Position numbers and translations under genes: made by a program
Notes under the pieces: generated by a model
Seen by the model: the letters and a program-made list of their open reading frames with translations, nothing else
Told to the model about the DNA's origin: nothing
Database searches by the model: none
From: Roseateles sp.
GTDB lineage: Bacteria > Pseudomonadota > Gammaproteobacteria > Burkholderiales > Burkholderiaceae_C
NCBI GenBank assembly: GCA_015657635.1
Contig: JACDQM010000188.1
Location: 18,951 to 82,950, forward strand
Reading direction: 5' to 3'
Length of the DNA: 64,000 bases
Shown here: in pieces, positions 27,124 to 36,107 of the stretch
Layout of the letters: each line of letters begins with the position of its first letter
Numbering within the stretch: position 1 is the first letter of the stretch

Positions 27124-28881
27124 TCAAGGCGTTGGCGGTTTGGCAGGGGCCTTGAACCAATCGTTCGGCGGCACGACCACTGCCTGTGCGGGCTGCCCCA
27201 GGAAGTGCGGCGACATGATCTGCACCCCATGCTCATTGAAGACATCCTGAATCGCAGCGTGCAAGGCCGACTGAATCGGCACGCGCTGTATCGCGCTCTC
27301 GGTGCCCACGTAGAGCTCGTACTCGACATAGAAGTCCGACAGCGCGCGCTGGTAGACATAGGGCGAAGGCTGCTGGCGCACGCGCGGCGTGCGTCGCGCT
27401 GCTTCCTCCAGCATCGCATGCACTTGCCGCCAAGGCACGTCGTAGCCGATGGTCACCTTGACCGTCAGCAGCGTGCCATGCGTGTCAGACAGCTTGGAAT
27501 AGTTGTGGATCGGCGAAGCCACCAGCACCGAGTTCGGAATGGTGATCTCCTCGTTGCGGATGCTGATCATCTTGACGGCCAAGGTCGACACCTCGGTGAC
27601 CATGCCCTGCATGCCGTTGACCTCGATGAAGTCGCCCTTGCGCAGCGCGCGTGAGTAGACGACGACCAGGCCACTCATCGCCTGGTTGACCACGCCCGAT
27701 GAGCCCAGCGTCAGCATCACGCCAAACAGCACCGACAGGCCCTTGAAGGCCTCACTGCTGGAGCCTGGCAGATAGGGGTAGGCGATCGCCAGGCCCAGCC
27801 CCCACACCAGCACCGTGACGATGCGCCGGGTGGCCGTCGTGGTCTCGCGGTGCAGAAAGGGAATCTGCAAGCGCCCCTGTTGCACGGCATTGAAGAAGTA
27901 GCCCAGCACATCGGCCATGGCGCGCGTCAGCAGCAGCACGATCAGCACCGTGGCCACACCGGGGATGCCCTCCAGTGCGCCTCGCCCGACCCAGAGCAGC
28001 TTGCGGCCCAGCCAGCCGTCGAGCTCATGCGCCAGCGGCTGGGTCACCACGAAGCTCGCCAGTGCCAGACGCAGCCAGACATAGGCCAGCAGCAACAGGA
28101 TGAACCACAGGAACAGCTGGGTGGTGCCGATGGCCAGCCGGGCCAGCAGCTCGCGCCAGTCGACGCCGATGCGGCGCGCCGCCATCCGGTCGCGCACCGC
28201 CTCCAGCCAGCGCACACCGCGCCGGGTGGCAGCGAGGGCGCCGGCCACCAGGGCGGCAACGACCGCCGTCGCGCCCAGCACCTTGAGCAGACCCGTCAGC
28301 AACAGGCTGCGGTCGCGGGTGGCATGCCAGGTCTGCCGGGCTTGTTCCAGCCGCTCCAGGATCTGCTGGGACTGCGTCTCCAGCGTCAGGCCGGTCTCCG
28401 TGTCGACATCCGCTTCCAGCAACGAGAACAGCGTGGCGTCACCCAGCATGAACTGCACGCCGGAGACATGCTGAAACTCGAAAGGCAGCGCCCGCAACGG
28501 CTGATCGATCGCTGAATCCGGCAGCTGACGGAAGCGGCCTAGCGCCATCTCGACTCGTTTCGCAGGCACAGCGCCCGCCAGCGTCGCGCGAAGCGTGGCG
28601 ATATCGCGATTCAGCAGGCGCAGTGTCGCGGGCTCGGCCATGGCGCCCGTCAGCGGGGCGGCAGCGGCATTGCTGCGCTGCTGCTGCGGCGGTTCAGCGG
28701 CTAGCGCCGGCCTGAGCAAGTCGGCACAGAGGACACAGAGCAGACACCACAGCCAGGGGCGCCACAGCGAGCCAATGGCTCTCCAGCCAGAGCCCCCCGC
28801 CTCGCGGAATGCGTGCGCCACTGTTCCCGCGGCCGACGCTGTGGCCAAGCAGTTCCCGAATCTGATCAGGCCCATGTGCAT
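27124..28881 (-). CDS. MscS-family mechanosensitive channel with extended N-terminal domain
   Basis: Membrane channel of 585 residues that should relieve osmotic downshock. A long signal-like N-terminus ends near LRPALAAEPP, followed by a periplasmic helical domain and several transmembrane helices (about residues 190-380). The MscS core follows: pore helix region LGSSGVVNQAMSGLVVVYSRAL, then GDFIEVNGMQGMVTEVSTLAVKM of the beta domain and NEEITIPNSVLVASPIHNYS. The start at 28881 was chosen because AGGA lies 7-8 nt upstream; TTG 28923 or ATG 28875 are possible. It lies 65 bp downstream of the Dcu operon start on the same strand and is probably transcribed independently. Confidence 0.9.
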   Translation of the reverse strand: MHMGLIRFGNCLATASAAGTVAHAFREAGGSGWRAIGSLWRPWLWCLLCVLCADLLRPALAAEPPQQQRSNAAAAPLTGAMAEPATLRLLNRDIATLRATLAGAVPAKRVEMALGRFRQLPDSAIDQPLRALPFEFQHVSGVQFMLGDATLFSLLEADVDTETGLTLETQSQQILERLEQARQTWHATRDRSLLLTGLLKVLGATAVVAALVAGALAATRRGVRWLEAVRDRMAARRIGVDWRELLARLAIGTTQLFLWFILLLLAYVWLRLALASFVVTQPLAHELDGWLGRKLLWVGRGALEGIPGVATVLIVLLLTRAMADVLGYFFNAVQQGRLQIPFLHRETTTATRRIVTVLVWGLGLAIAYPYLPGSSSEAFKGLSVLFGVMLTLGSSGVVNQAMSGLVVVYSRALRKGDFIEVNGMQGMVTEVSTLAVKMISIRNEEITIPNSVLVASPIHNYSKLSDTHGTLLTVKVTIGYDVPWRQVHAMLEEAARRTPRVRQQPSPYVYQRALSDFYVEYELYVGTESAIQRVPIQSALHAAIQDVFNEHGVQIMSPHFLGQPAQAVVVPPNDWFKAPAKPPTP

Positions 28882-29142
28882 TCTGTCGTCCTGCCTCGCT
28901 ACCGGGTCAAGCCCGGACTGCAAAGTGCTGATGACGCGTGTCGCCCTGCAGGAAGCGCAGAGAGCTGATCAGCAAGTGGCCCCAAGTCTTGCACGAAATG
29001 CCCGCACTCCTTGTGCCCGTGTCGGGTGACAGACACAGGCCTGCGGCCATGTTCCAAGCGCCAGCGGCGCAGCCGGCATCAAAGCCGCCAAAGCCCCGAC
29101 GCCTCGCGCCACCTGACGCCTGTGCTGAGCGCCAAGCTGTGC

Positions 29143-30246
29143 TCAGACAGAGTCGGTCTCGACCGGCAGGCGCTCCGCATTCCAGCGCAGCATGCCGCCG
29201 GCCAGATTGGCCACGCGCTTGAAGCCGGCGCGCTGCAGCAGCACCGTGGCCTGGGCCGAGCGGGTGCCGGAGCGGCAGACACTGATCACCGGGCGCGCCG
29301 GATCCAGCTCGGCCAGCCGGGCCTGCAGCTCGCCCAGCGGCAGCAGCCGTGCCTGCGCGATATGGCCCAAGGTGTTGTTGAACTCCTCGGCTTCGCGCAC
29401 ATCGAGCAGCTGGATGGCGGCGCCGTCGGCGCTGCGCAGCTTTTCCTGCAGGGCGGCAGGCTGGATTTCCCAGATGCCGCCAAAGGTCAAGCTCAGCGCC
29501 GCCCAGTCGGGCTCATCGCCGCTGCCAGCGCGCTCGGACTCGGGCCGGCCGCAGCGCAGATTGGCCGGCACGGCGATGTCGATCAGTTTGGGGTGCGGCA
29601 GGCCCAGCGCATTCATGAAGCCGGCGAAATCGCCCTCGCTGGCGTCGCCACCCAGGCGTGGGTTGTAGCGCAACTCCTCGGCCACGCTGGTGACCGTAAG
29701 GCCGCGGTAATCGTGGCCGGGGTAGAGCAGGCAGTCCGGCGGCAGCGAGAGGATCTGTTCGCGCACCGAGCGGAACAACCGGCTGGCGCTGCCTTGCTGG
29801 AAATCGGTGCGGCCGCAGCCGCGAATCAAGAGGCTGTCGCCGGTGAAGGCCATGCTGTGATCGTCCAGCACATAGCTCAGGCAGCCATCGGTGTGGCCCG
29901 GCGTGGCACGAACTTCAAGATGGCGCGTCCCAAAGAGCACGCGCTCGCCGTGCTGCAGCAGGCGGTCGGCATTGCCGGCCCCGGACGCAGCGGACAGCAG
30001 GATCTGGCTGGCGCATTGCTGCTTGAGCAGCCAGGCGCTGGTCACATGGTCCGCATGCACATGGGTGTCCAGCGTGGCCACCAGGCGCAGACCCAGCTCG
30101 CGCAGCAGCGCGGTGTCGCGCCGCAGCTGCTCGAAGACCGGGTCGATCAGCAGCGCCTCGCCGCTGGCGGGATCGCCGAGCAGATAGGTGTAGGTGGATG
30201 AAGCCGGGTCGAAGAGCTGGCGGAAGACGAGGGGGGCAGCTGACAT
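29143..30246 (-). CDS. Persulfide dioxygenase-rhodanese fusion (ETHE1-like)
   Basis: Two-domain sulfur-oxidation enzyme of 367 residues. The N-terminal metallo-beta-lactamase-fold ETHE1 domain has THVHADH at about residues 61-67, GHTDGCLSYVLDD with a further metal His, DSLLIRGCGRTDFQQG and YPGHDY. It oxidises glutathione persulfide to sulfite and glutathione. The C-terminal rhodanese domain has DVREAEEF and the active-site loop CRSGTRS with its catalytic Cys at about residue 322; it moves sulfur between thiosulfate or sulfite and glutathione. This fused arrangement is known from Burkholderia. No SQR or regulator is adjacent. Confidence 0.93.
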   Translation of the reverse strand: MSAAPLVFRQLFDPASSTYTYLLGDPASGEALLIDPVFEQLRRDTALLRELGLRLVATLDTHVHADHVTSAWLLKQQCASQILLSAASGAGNADRLLQHGERVLFGTRHLEVRATPGHTDGCLSYVLDDHSMAFTGDSLLIRGCGRTDFQQGSASRLFRSVREQILSLPPDCLLYPGHDYRGLTVTSVAEELRYNPRLGGDASEGDFAGFMNALGLPHPKLIDIAVPANLRCGRPESERAGSGDEPDWAALSLTFGGIWEIQPAALQEKLRSADGAAIQLLDVREAEEFNNTLGHIAQARLLPLGELQARLAELDPARPVISVCRSGTRSAQATVLLQRAGFKRVANLAGGMLRWNAERLPVETDSV

Positions 30247-30315
30247 GGGGCGGGCGGGCGGTGCGTGTCGTCCGAAGATCTTAGGGCACCACTGCCGATC
30301 GAGCGCATCTTCCGG

Positions 30316-31260
30316 CTACAGCCGGGTCCAGTCCTTCACCGCCGGGTGGAAGAAGCCCGACTGCGTGTAGGCGCGCTTGAGCTGGCCGCTGCGGCGCAAG
30401 GCCTGCAAGCCGGCATCCAGGGCAGGCGCCAGTTGTGCGCTGGCCGGATGCTTGGCCGACAGCACATAGTGCCGCGTGCCATGCATCGAGATCTTCAAGC
30501 CCGGCACCGGCACCAGCGTGATGCCATCCACTTTCAGCAGCATGCCCTCACCCGGCTGGAACGGTGCCAACAGCACATCGGCCCGGCCGCTCTGCAGCAT
30601 GCGCGGCATCAGGGACCAGTTGCCCACATGCTGCAGGCGATCCTGCAGGCCGAGCTGGATCAGGGTCTGCCAATCCACCTGCCAGTCGCGGTTCGAGAGC
30701 AGCCGCAGACGCCGCAGGTCGTCAAGGCTGCGCGCCGCCAGCGCCTGGCGATTTGAGGGCACGGTGTAGAGCCCGGCTTCGAACTCACCGTCTTCGACCA
30801 GGGGCAGACTGAACAACAGGCCCGGCTCCCGCTCGGGAAAATCCCCCCGCCAGTAGGTGGTGGCGGTGCAGGCGGCGAGCCCGGCCATCAGGTCCAACTT
30901 GAGGCGTGCGTCGGTCGGTCGGCCCAGCATGTCCAGCGCGTTGGCGAAGGCCGCCTGTGCCAGGGCTTGGTGGATCAACACCACCTCCGCCACATCACGG
31001 CGTGCATGCGCGCCGCCAAAGTCGGTGATTTCAGACGGCTGCCGGCCGCCGAGAAAGCGCTGATAGTCCAGCAGAACGTCATCGGACACCAGCGCTGGCA
31101 GCTGGGCCGGCGGGGGCTTCACCGCAGCAGGCGTCGCCAGCAGCTTGTTGCTGGCCAGCACGGATCCCGACGCCACCAGCCCCATGGACAAGCCCGCAAG
31201 AAGATCCCTGCGCCGCAGCGCATGGGCCTTGGGTCCGGGCTGGACGCTCGGGGAAGTCAT
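30316..31260 (-). CDS. Tat-exported periplasmic solute-binding-like protein
   Basis: A 314-residue exported protein with a twin-arginine signal: LRRRDLLAGLSMGLVASGSVLA (RRxDLL, hydrophobic stretch). The mature part resembles family 3 (amino-acid-type) binding proteins: PSEITDFGGAHARRDVAEVVLIHQALA early, then a lobe with GRADVLLAPFQPGEGMLLKVDG and a C-terminal QLAPALDAGLQALRRSGQLKRAYTQSG, the helix found in many SBP_bac_3 proteins. No transporter is adjacent. Proteins of this kind in Burkholderiales often act as sensors or have no known ligand. It is divergent from the acetoacetyl-CoA ligase gene. Confidence 0.65.
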   Translation of the reverse strand: MTSPSVQPGPKAHALRRRDLLAGLSMGLVASGSVLASNKLLATPAAVKPPPAQLPALVSDDVLLDYQRFLGGRQPSEITDFGGAHARRDVAEVVLIHQALAQAAFANALDMLGRPTDARLKLDLMAGLAACTATTYWRGDFPEREPGLLFSLPLVEDGEFEAGLYTVPSNRQALAARSLDDLRRLRLLSNRDWQVDWQTLIQLGLQDRLQHVGNWSLMPRMLQSGRADVLLAPFQPGEGMLLKVDGITLVPVPGLKISMHGTRHYVLSAKHPASAQLAPALDAGLQALRRSGQLKRAYTQSGFFHPAVKDWTRL

Positions 31261-31431
31261 GGCTCAGTTTAGCTTCGAGACCGGGCCTTCGGCAGGCGAC
31301 TGCTGTCCCGTTTTCAGTGCAGCCAGCCGCCACCGCCAAGGCCGGCCAGTCGTCACCTACAGGACTCGACATGGGCGGCTTCGGGACCAGAATGCCGCAT
31401 CCCAGAGCCCAAGAACAAGCGGAGACCCCTC

Positions 31432-33483
31432 ATGACGATGCGCGTGGCACAGCCGCCCCACCAGATCGAACGCTACCAGGCCTTCCTGCAGCAACGCCTG
31501 GGCCTGCGCTTCGACAGCTACGACGCGCTGTGGCAGTGGTCGGTCAGCGAGCTCGATGCCTTCTGGCTCAGCGCCTGGGATTTCTTTGAGCTGCAGTCAG
31601 CAACGCCGTTCAAGCAGGCGCTGTGCGACGAGCGCATGCCCGGCGCACGCTGGTTTGAGGGCGCGACGATCAACTACGCCGCCCAGGCGCTGCGCCATGC
31701 TGAAGCGGCCAGCGCCGCGGGCCGCCCGGCCATCGTCCACGCCAACGAGGCCATGCTGGCGCGCGGCGAGCTGGCCGAGCTGTCCTGGCACGAGCTGCAG
31801 CGCCAGGTCGGCACGCTGGCCGCCGCGCTGCGCGGCATGGGCGTGGGCCGCGGCGACCGCGTCGTCGCCTACATGCCCAACATCCCGCAGACGGCGGTGG
31901 CCTTTCTCGCGGTGGCCAGCCTGGGCGCGATCTGGTCGGTGTGCTCGCCCGATATGGGGCCGGTGGCGGTGCTGGACCGCTTCACGCAGATCGAGCCCAA
32001 GGCGCTGATCTGCGTCGATGGCTATGTCTACGCCGGCCAGACCGTGCCGCGCCTGGCCTTGCTGCGCGAGATGCTGGATGCACTGCCCACGGTGGCGCAT
32101 GTCTTGCTGCTGCCGCAGCTGGACGCCGCCGCCGACGTCCAGGCCCTGGCCCGCCCCGGCCGCCAGGCGCATCACCTCGGCGCACTGCTGGCGCAAGACC
32201 TGGCCCCAGCGCAGTGGGTGCAGCCCGAGCCGCTGCCCTTCGACCACCCGCTGTGGATCGTCTACTCCAGCGGCACCACCGGCCTGCCCAAGCCCATCGT
32301 GCACGGCCATGGCGGCATCGTGCTGGAGCAGCTCAAAGGCGGGGTGCTGCACAACGATTTGCGGCCCGAAGACCGCTTCCACTGGTACAGCTCCACCGGC
32401 TGGATCATGTGGAACTGCCAGATCAGCGCGCTGCTGGCTGGCTGCACGATCTGCCTGTTCGACGGCAGCCCCGGCGGCAGCCGCGAGCAGGCGGACTGGG
32501 CCACGCTGTGGCGCTTCGCCGCGCTGAGCAAGGCCAACGTCTTCGGCGCCGGCGCGGCCTTCTACGCCAGCTGCCTGAAGGCCGGCGTCGAGCCCATGGC
32601 CGAGGGCGATCTGTCGGCGCTGCGTGCGGTCGGCTCGACCGGCAGCCCGCTGGCCGATGAGTGCTACGACTGGATCTGGGCGCATTGCCCCAAGCCCGGC
32701 GGCCGCGACATCTGGATCGCCTGCATCAGCGGCGGCACCGATTTCGCCGGCGCCTTCCTCGCCGGCCATCCGCTGCTGCCGGTGCATCGCGGGCAGATGC
32801 AGTGCCGCTGCCTGGGCGCCGCCGTCTATGCCTACGGCCCGCCGGACGCGCAAGGGCAAGGCCAGCCCTTGGTCGACGAGGTGGGCGAACTGGTCTGCAC
32901 GCGGCCCATCCCATCGATGCCCCTGCGTTTTTGGAACGACGCAGGCGACCAGCGTTATCTGGACAGCTACTTCGACATGTACCGCGGCCCCAAGGGTGAA
33001 GGCATCTGGCGCCACGGCGACTGGCTGCGCATCACGCCCGAAGGCGGCGCCATCATCTACGGCCGCTCGGATGCCACCATCAACCGCCACGGCATCCGCA
33101 TGGGCACGGCCGAGCTCTACCGCGCGGTGGAGAAGCAGCCCGAGCTGCTGGACAGCCTGGTGGTGGACCTGGAATACCTGGGCCGCGAAAGCTATATGCC
33201 GCTGTTCGTCGTGCTGCGCGAGGGCCTCACGCTGGACGAGGCACTGACGCGCCGGCTGCGCGATGCGATCAAGGCCGCGCTCTCGCCACGCCATGTGCCC
33301 AGCGAGATCCTGCAGGTGCAGGCCGTGCCGCGCACGCTGTCGGGCAAGAAGATGGAACTGCCGGTGAAGAAGCTGCTGCTGGGCGCCGCGCCCGAGACGG
33401 TATTCAAGCGCGACGCGATGGCCAATGCCGGTTGCGTGGACTGGTTCATCGCCTTTGCCGCCAGGCGGCTGGCGCAAGGCTGA
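31432..33483 (+). CDS. Acetoacetate-CoA ligase
   Basis: Activates acetoacetate with ATP and CoA for use in polyhydroxybutyrate or ketone-body metabolism. The 683-residue protein is an ANL-superfamily adenylate-forming enzyme. The family-specific N-terminus (FDSYDALWQWSVSELDAFW) and WFEGATINYA set it apart from acetyl-CoA synthetase. The A3 phosphate loop is YSSGTTGLPKPIVHGHGG at about residues 277-294. The motif STGWIMWNCQ follows, and the C-terminal ARSDATINRHGIRMGTAELYR is the hinge. The Lys of SGKKMELPVKKLL near the end is the adenylation lysine. The start has GGAGACC upstream. Confidence 0.93.
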   Translation: MTMRVAQPPHQIERYQAFLQQRLGLRFDSYDALWQWSVSELDAFWLSAWDFFELQSATPFKQALCDERMPGARWFEGATINYAAQALRHAEAASAAGRPAIVHANEAMLARGELAELSWHELQRQVGTLAAALRGMGVGRGDRVVAYMPNIPQTAVAFLAVASLGAIWSVCSPDMGPVAVLDRFTQIEPKALICVDGYVYAGQTVPRLALLREMLDALPTVAHVLLLPQLDAAADVQALARPGRQAHHLGALLAQDLAPAQWVQPEPLPFDHPLWIVYSSGTTGLPKPIVHGHGGIVLEQLKGGVLHNDLRPEDRFHWYSSTGWIMWNCQISALLAGCTICLFDGSPGGSREQADWATLWRFAALSKANVFGAGAAFYASCLKAGVEPMAEGDLSALRAVGSTGSPLADECYDWIWAHCPKPGGRDIWIACISGGTDFAGAFLAGHPLLPVHRGQMQCRCLGAAVYAYGPPDAQGQGQPLVDEVGELVCTRPIPSMPLRFWNDAGDQRYLDSYFDMYRGPKGEGIWRHGDWLRITPEGGAIIYGRSDATINRHGIRMGTAELYRAVEKQPELLDSLVVDLEYLGRESYMPLFVVLREGLTLDEALTRRLRDAIKAALSPRHVPSEILQVQAVPRTLSGKKMELPVKKLLLGAAPETVFKRDAMANAGCVDWFIAFAARRLAQG

Positions 33484-33499
33484 GTGCGCCCGGGGCCGT

Positions 33500-33928
33500 T
33501 CAGCGCCTCTGCTGCTGCATCAGCCACTGCAGGATCTGCGGCGCCTGCATCGCGCCGGAGATGCGGCCCTGCTCCTGGCCGCCGTGGATCAAGAGCAGGG
33601 TGGGCAGGCTGCGGATGCCCCATTGCTGCGACAGGCGCGGGTTGGCATCGCTGTCGACCTTGACGAACAGGGCCTGGCCCTTGAGCTGCTGGGCGGCCTG
33701 CGCAAAGTGAGGCGCCATCATGCGGCAGGGGCCACACCAGGCAGCCCAGAAATCCACCACCACCGGCAACTCGCTGCCGGCGACGACGGCGTCGAAATTG
33801 GCCACGGTCAGCGCCACCGGCTCACCGCTCAGCAAGCCGGCCTTGCAATGGCCGCAGACCGGGTCCTGCGCGGCGCGTTCGGCGGGCACGCGGTTCTTGG
33901 TCAGGCAGTGGGGACAGGTGACGATCAT
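33500..33928 (-). CDS. trxC: Thioredoxin 2 (TrxC)
   Basis: Cytoplasmic thiol-disulfide reductase of 142 residues. An N-terminal zinc ribbon (CPHC..CGHC at about residues 5-8 and 25-28) precedes a thioredoxin fold with the canonical active site WCGPC. The cis-Pro loop (RSLPTLLL) and GxxQ region are intact. The ATG at 33928 is used; an in-frame TTG three codons upstream is too close to GGAG. It lies 57 bp downstream of a second, degenerate thioredoxin gene on the same strand, evidently a tandem duplicate. Confidence 0.95.
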   Translation of the reverse strand: MIVTCPHCLTKNRVPAERAAQDPVCGHCKAGLLSGEPVALTVANFDAVVAGSELPVVVDFWAAWCGPCRMMAPHFAQAAQQLKGQALFVKVDSDANPRLSQQWGIRSLPTLLLIHGGQEQGRISGAMQAPQILQWLMQQQRR

Positions 33929-33985
33929 GATGGGCAAGCACTCCTTGCCCGGCAGATGGGGGGCGGGAGGAGCGCTTTCAAGCCA

Positions 33986-34435
33986 TCACAGATCGGCCCA
34001 GCCGGAAGCGTGGCATTCGGCCGCAGCCCATTCGGCGATCTGGTGGGCCGCCATGGCGCCGGCATGGCGCTGCAGTTCTTGCCCGCGCAGGAACAGCAGC
34101 ATGGTGGGCGGGGTGCGTACCGCAAAGCGCGCCACCAGATGTGGGCTCTTGTCCACATCGACACGGAACATCGCCACCCGCCCTTTCATCGAACGCGCCG
34201 CCAGCGCCAGCTGCGGTCCCATCATGCGGCAGGGTCCGGCCCAGCTGGCCCAGAACTCCACCAGCACCGGCAGGCCATGCGGCAGGACCACCGCATCGAA
34301 GTTGGCTTCGCCCAGCTCGCTGACTTCGCCGCTGAGCAAGGCATGGCCGCATTGGGAGCAGACCGGGCCCAGCAGCGCGCGGGCTTCGGAGACCTGGTTC
34401 TGGCTCAGGCAGGAGATGCAGGGAATCAACAACAT
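33986..34435 (-). CDS. TrxC-like protein with WAGPC active site (first Cys lost)
   Basis: Paralogue of the neighbouring thioredoxin 2, 149 residues. The zinc-ribbon Cys pairs are kept (CISC and CSQC). The active site reads FWASWAGPCRMMG, so the nucleophilic N-terminal Cys is Ala and only the resolving Cys remains. The thioredoxin fold otherwise looks intact, with TPPTMLLF at the cis-Pro loop and the conserved helix. It cannot perform normal dithiol reduction. It may act as a monothiol, a chaperone or a structural binding protein. The start is the ATG that opens the zinc-ribbon sequence. Confidence 0.85.
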   Translation of the reverse strand: MLLIPCISCLSQNQVSEARALLGPVCSQCGHALLSGEVSELGEANFDAVVLPHGLPVLVEFWASWAGPCRMMGPQLALAARSMKGRVAMFRVDVDKSPHLVARFAVRTPPTMLLFLRGQELQRHAGAMAAHQIAEWAAAECHASGWADL

Positions 34436-34539
34436 GGCGGACCTTTCCAGGCCCGTATCAGGGAATCGGGCCTTTGTGCCGCGATTCTGCGCAGCCAGGC
34501 CACACCCAGGCGTTTCAAAGCCTGCCAGGGCGTAACAAG

Positions 34540-35052
34540 CTATAGCGGCAGCTCGGTGTAATAGCGCCCACCGTGAAATATCAACGGTTGCGCTGCCGGA
34601 TTGAAGGCGCAGCGCTCGACCTCGCCGACAAAGATGACGTGGTCGCCTTCCTCATACTGGCTGCGGTTGGCGCATTCGAACACCGCCGCCACGCCGTCCA
34701 GAACCGGCGCGCCGCCTGCGCCTTCACGCCAGGCCACACCGGCGAAGCGGTCGATGTCACGCGTGGCGAAACGTTCCGCCAGCGCCTTCTGATCGGCCGC
34801 CAGGATGTTGATCGCATAGTGCGAGCCGCGGCTGAACACCGGCATCGAGCCGGCCCGCATGCCCAGGCTCCACAGCACCAGCGGCGGCGCCAGCGAGACC
34901 GAGTTGAAGGAATTGGCCGTCAGGCCGACCAGCGCACCATCGGCTCCGCGGGCGGTGACGATGGTGACGCCGGTGGCGAACATGCCCAGGGCCGAGCGGA
35001 ACTGCCGGCTGTCTGGGCCGGGCAGGGCGGAGGGGTCGGTCTGGCTGGGCAT
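34540..35052 (-). CDS. Flavin reductase family protein (FMN-binding split barrel)
   Basis: A 170-residue flavin:NAD(P)H reductase-like protein, the sort that supplies reduced FMN or FAD to two-component monooxygenases. Family landmarks are SRQFRSALGMFATGVTIVTARG at the N-terminus, GLTANSFNSVSLAPPLVLWSL in the flavin-binding part, INILAADQKALAERFA, and EGDHVIFVGEVERCAF near the C-terminus. The ATG at 35052 was chosen by homologue length. No monooxygenase component is adjacent, so the partner is unknown. The M48 protease gene starts divergently 74 bp away. Confidence 0.9.
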   Translation of the reverse strand: MPSQTDPSALPGPDSRQFRSALGMFATGVTIVTARGADGALVGLTANSFNSVSLAPPLVLWSLGMRAGSMPVFSRGSHYAINILAADQKALAERFATRDIDRFAGVAWREGAGGAPVLDGVAAVFECANRSQYEEGDHVIFVGEVERCAFNPAAQPLIFHGGRYYTELPL

Positions 35053-35125
35053 GGGCTGGATTGTCGGTGACACCCGGGCTCTGGGACGCAGCAAGGTCTT
35101 GCGCGCTTGCCCCAAAATGCAGGTC

Positions 35126-36097
35126 ATGGTCGATACCGCTCACTTCGAAGTCCACGCCGATCCCCACCTGCCCAGCGCGCCGAGCTATGGCTTCGGCCGT
35201 TGCGACTGCGCGCGCTGCGGCCCGCCTGCCCAGCCGCAGCGGCGCCTGTTCACCGGCCTGCTGGCGGGCAGTGCGGTGCTGTCCAGCGTGCCGGCGTGGG
35301 CGCAACAGCAGCGCGAAGGGGTTGATGTCGGCGAGCGCAGCAAGCTGGCCGGCCTGGTGCCGGCCGAGCAGATGGAATCCGCCGGCGCGCAGCAATACCA
35401 GCAGATGATGCGTGAGGCACAGGATCAGCGCGCGCTGGCGCCGGCCGATCATCCGCAGGTCAAGCGCCTGCGCGCCATCGCCAACCGCATCATTCCGCAG
35501 TCCTACGGCTGGAACCCGCGAGCGCGCCAGTGGAAGTGGGAAGTCAACCTGATCGGCAGCAGCCAGCTCAATGCCTTCTGCATGCCGGGCGGCAAGATCG
35601 CCTTCTATTACGGCATCCTCGAAAAGCTCAAGCTCGACGATGAGGAAGTGGCCTTCATCATGGGCCATGAAGTCGCCCACGCGCTGCGCGAACATGCGCG
35701 CGAGCGCATGGCCAAGACCACCGCGACGCGCATCGGCGCCAACCTGCTGTCCAGCGTGCTGGGGCTGGGCAGCCTGGGCGACGCGGCACTCGGCATGGGC
35801 GCGCAGCTGCTGACGCTGAAGTTCAGCCGCGAGGATGAGACCGAAGCGGACCTGGTGGGGCTGGAGCTGTCGGCCCGCTCGGGTTACCGGCCCGAAGCCG
35901 GCGTCAGCCTATGGCAGAAGATGGCCGAGGCCTCCAAGGGCGCGCCGCCGCAATGGGCCTCCACCCACCCGACCGGCCCGACCCGCATCCGCGACATCGA
36001 GAGCAACATCCCCAAGGTTGAGGCGTTGTATGCGCGTGCCGAAAAGCCGCAACAGCGCTTCGAGGTGGCACAGCCGCTGCGCCGCCGCGACGGCTAA
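35126..36097 (+). CDS. M48 family metalloprotease (LoiP-like), second in window
   Basis: A 323-residue zinc protease. HEVAH (HExxH) lies at about residues 184-188 and ETEADLVGLE carries the third ligand. It keeps the LNAFCMPGGKIAFYYGIL segment typical of M48C proteins. The N-terminus is unusual: a CDCARCG cysteine cluster is followed by PQRRLFTGLLAGSAVLSSVPAWAQ, which reads as a twin-Arg signal, so it is probably periplasmic. I chose the ATG at 35126 because AGG lies 5 nt upstream; ATG 35117 is an alternative. It probably does envelope protein quality control. It converges on the Crp-like gene 10 bp away. Confidence 0.85.
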   Translation: MVDTAHFEVHADPHLPSAPSYGFGRCDCARCGPPAQPQRRLFTGLLAGSAVLSSVPAWAQQQREGVDVGERSKLAGLVPAEQMESAGAQQYQQMMREAQDQRALAPADHPQVKRLRAIANRIIPQSYGWNPRARQWKWEVNLIGSSQLNAFCMPGGKIAFYYGILEKLKLDDEEVAFIMGHEVAHALREHARERMAKTTATRIGANLLSSVLGLGSLGDAALGMGAQLLTLKFSREDETEADLVGLELSARSGYRPEAGVSLWQKMAEASKGAPPQWASTHPTGPTRIRDIESNIPKVEALYARAEKPQQRFEVAQPLRRRDG

Positions 36098-36107
36098 AGC
36101 GTCCGCC

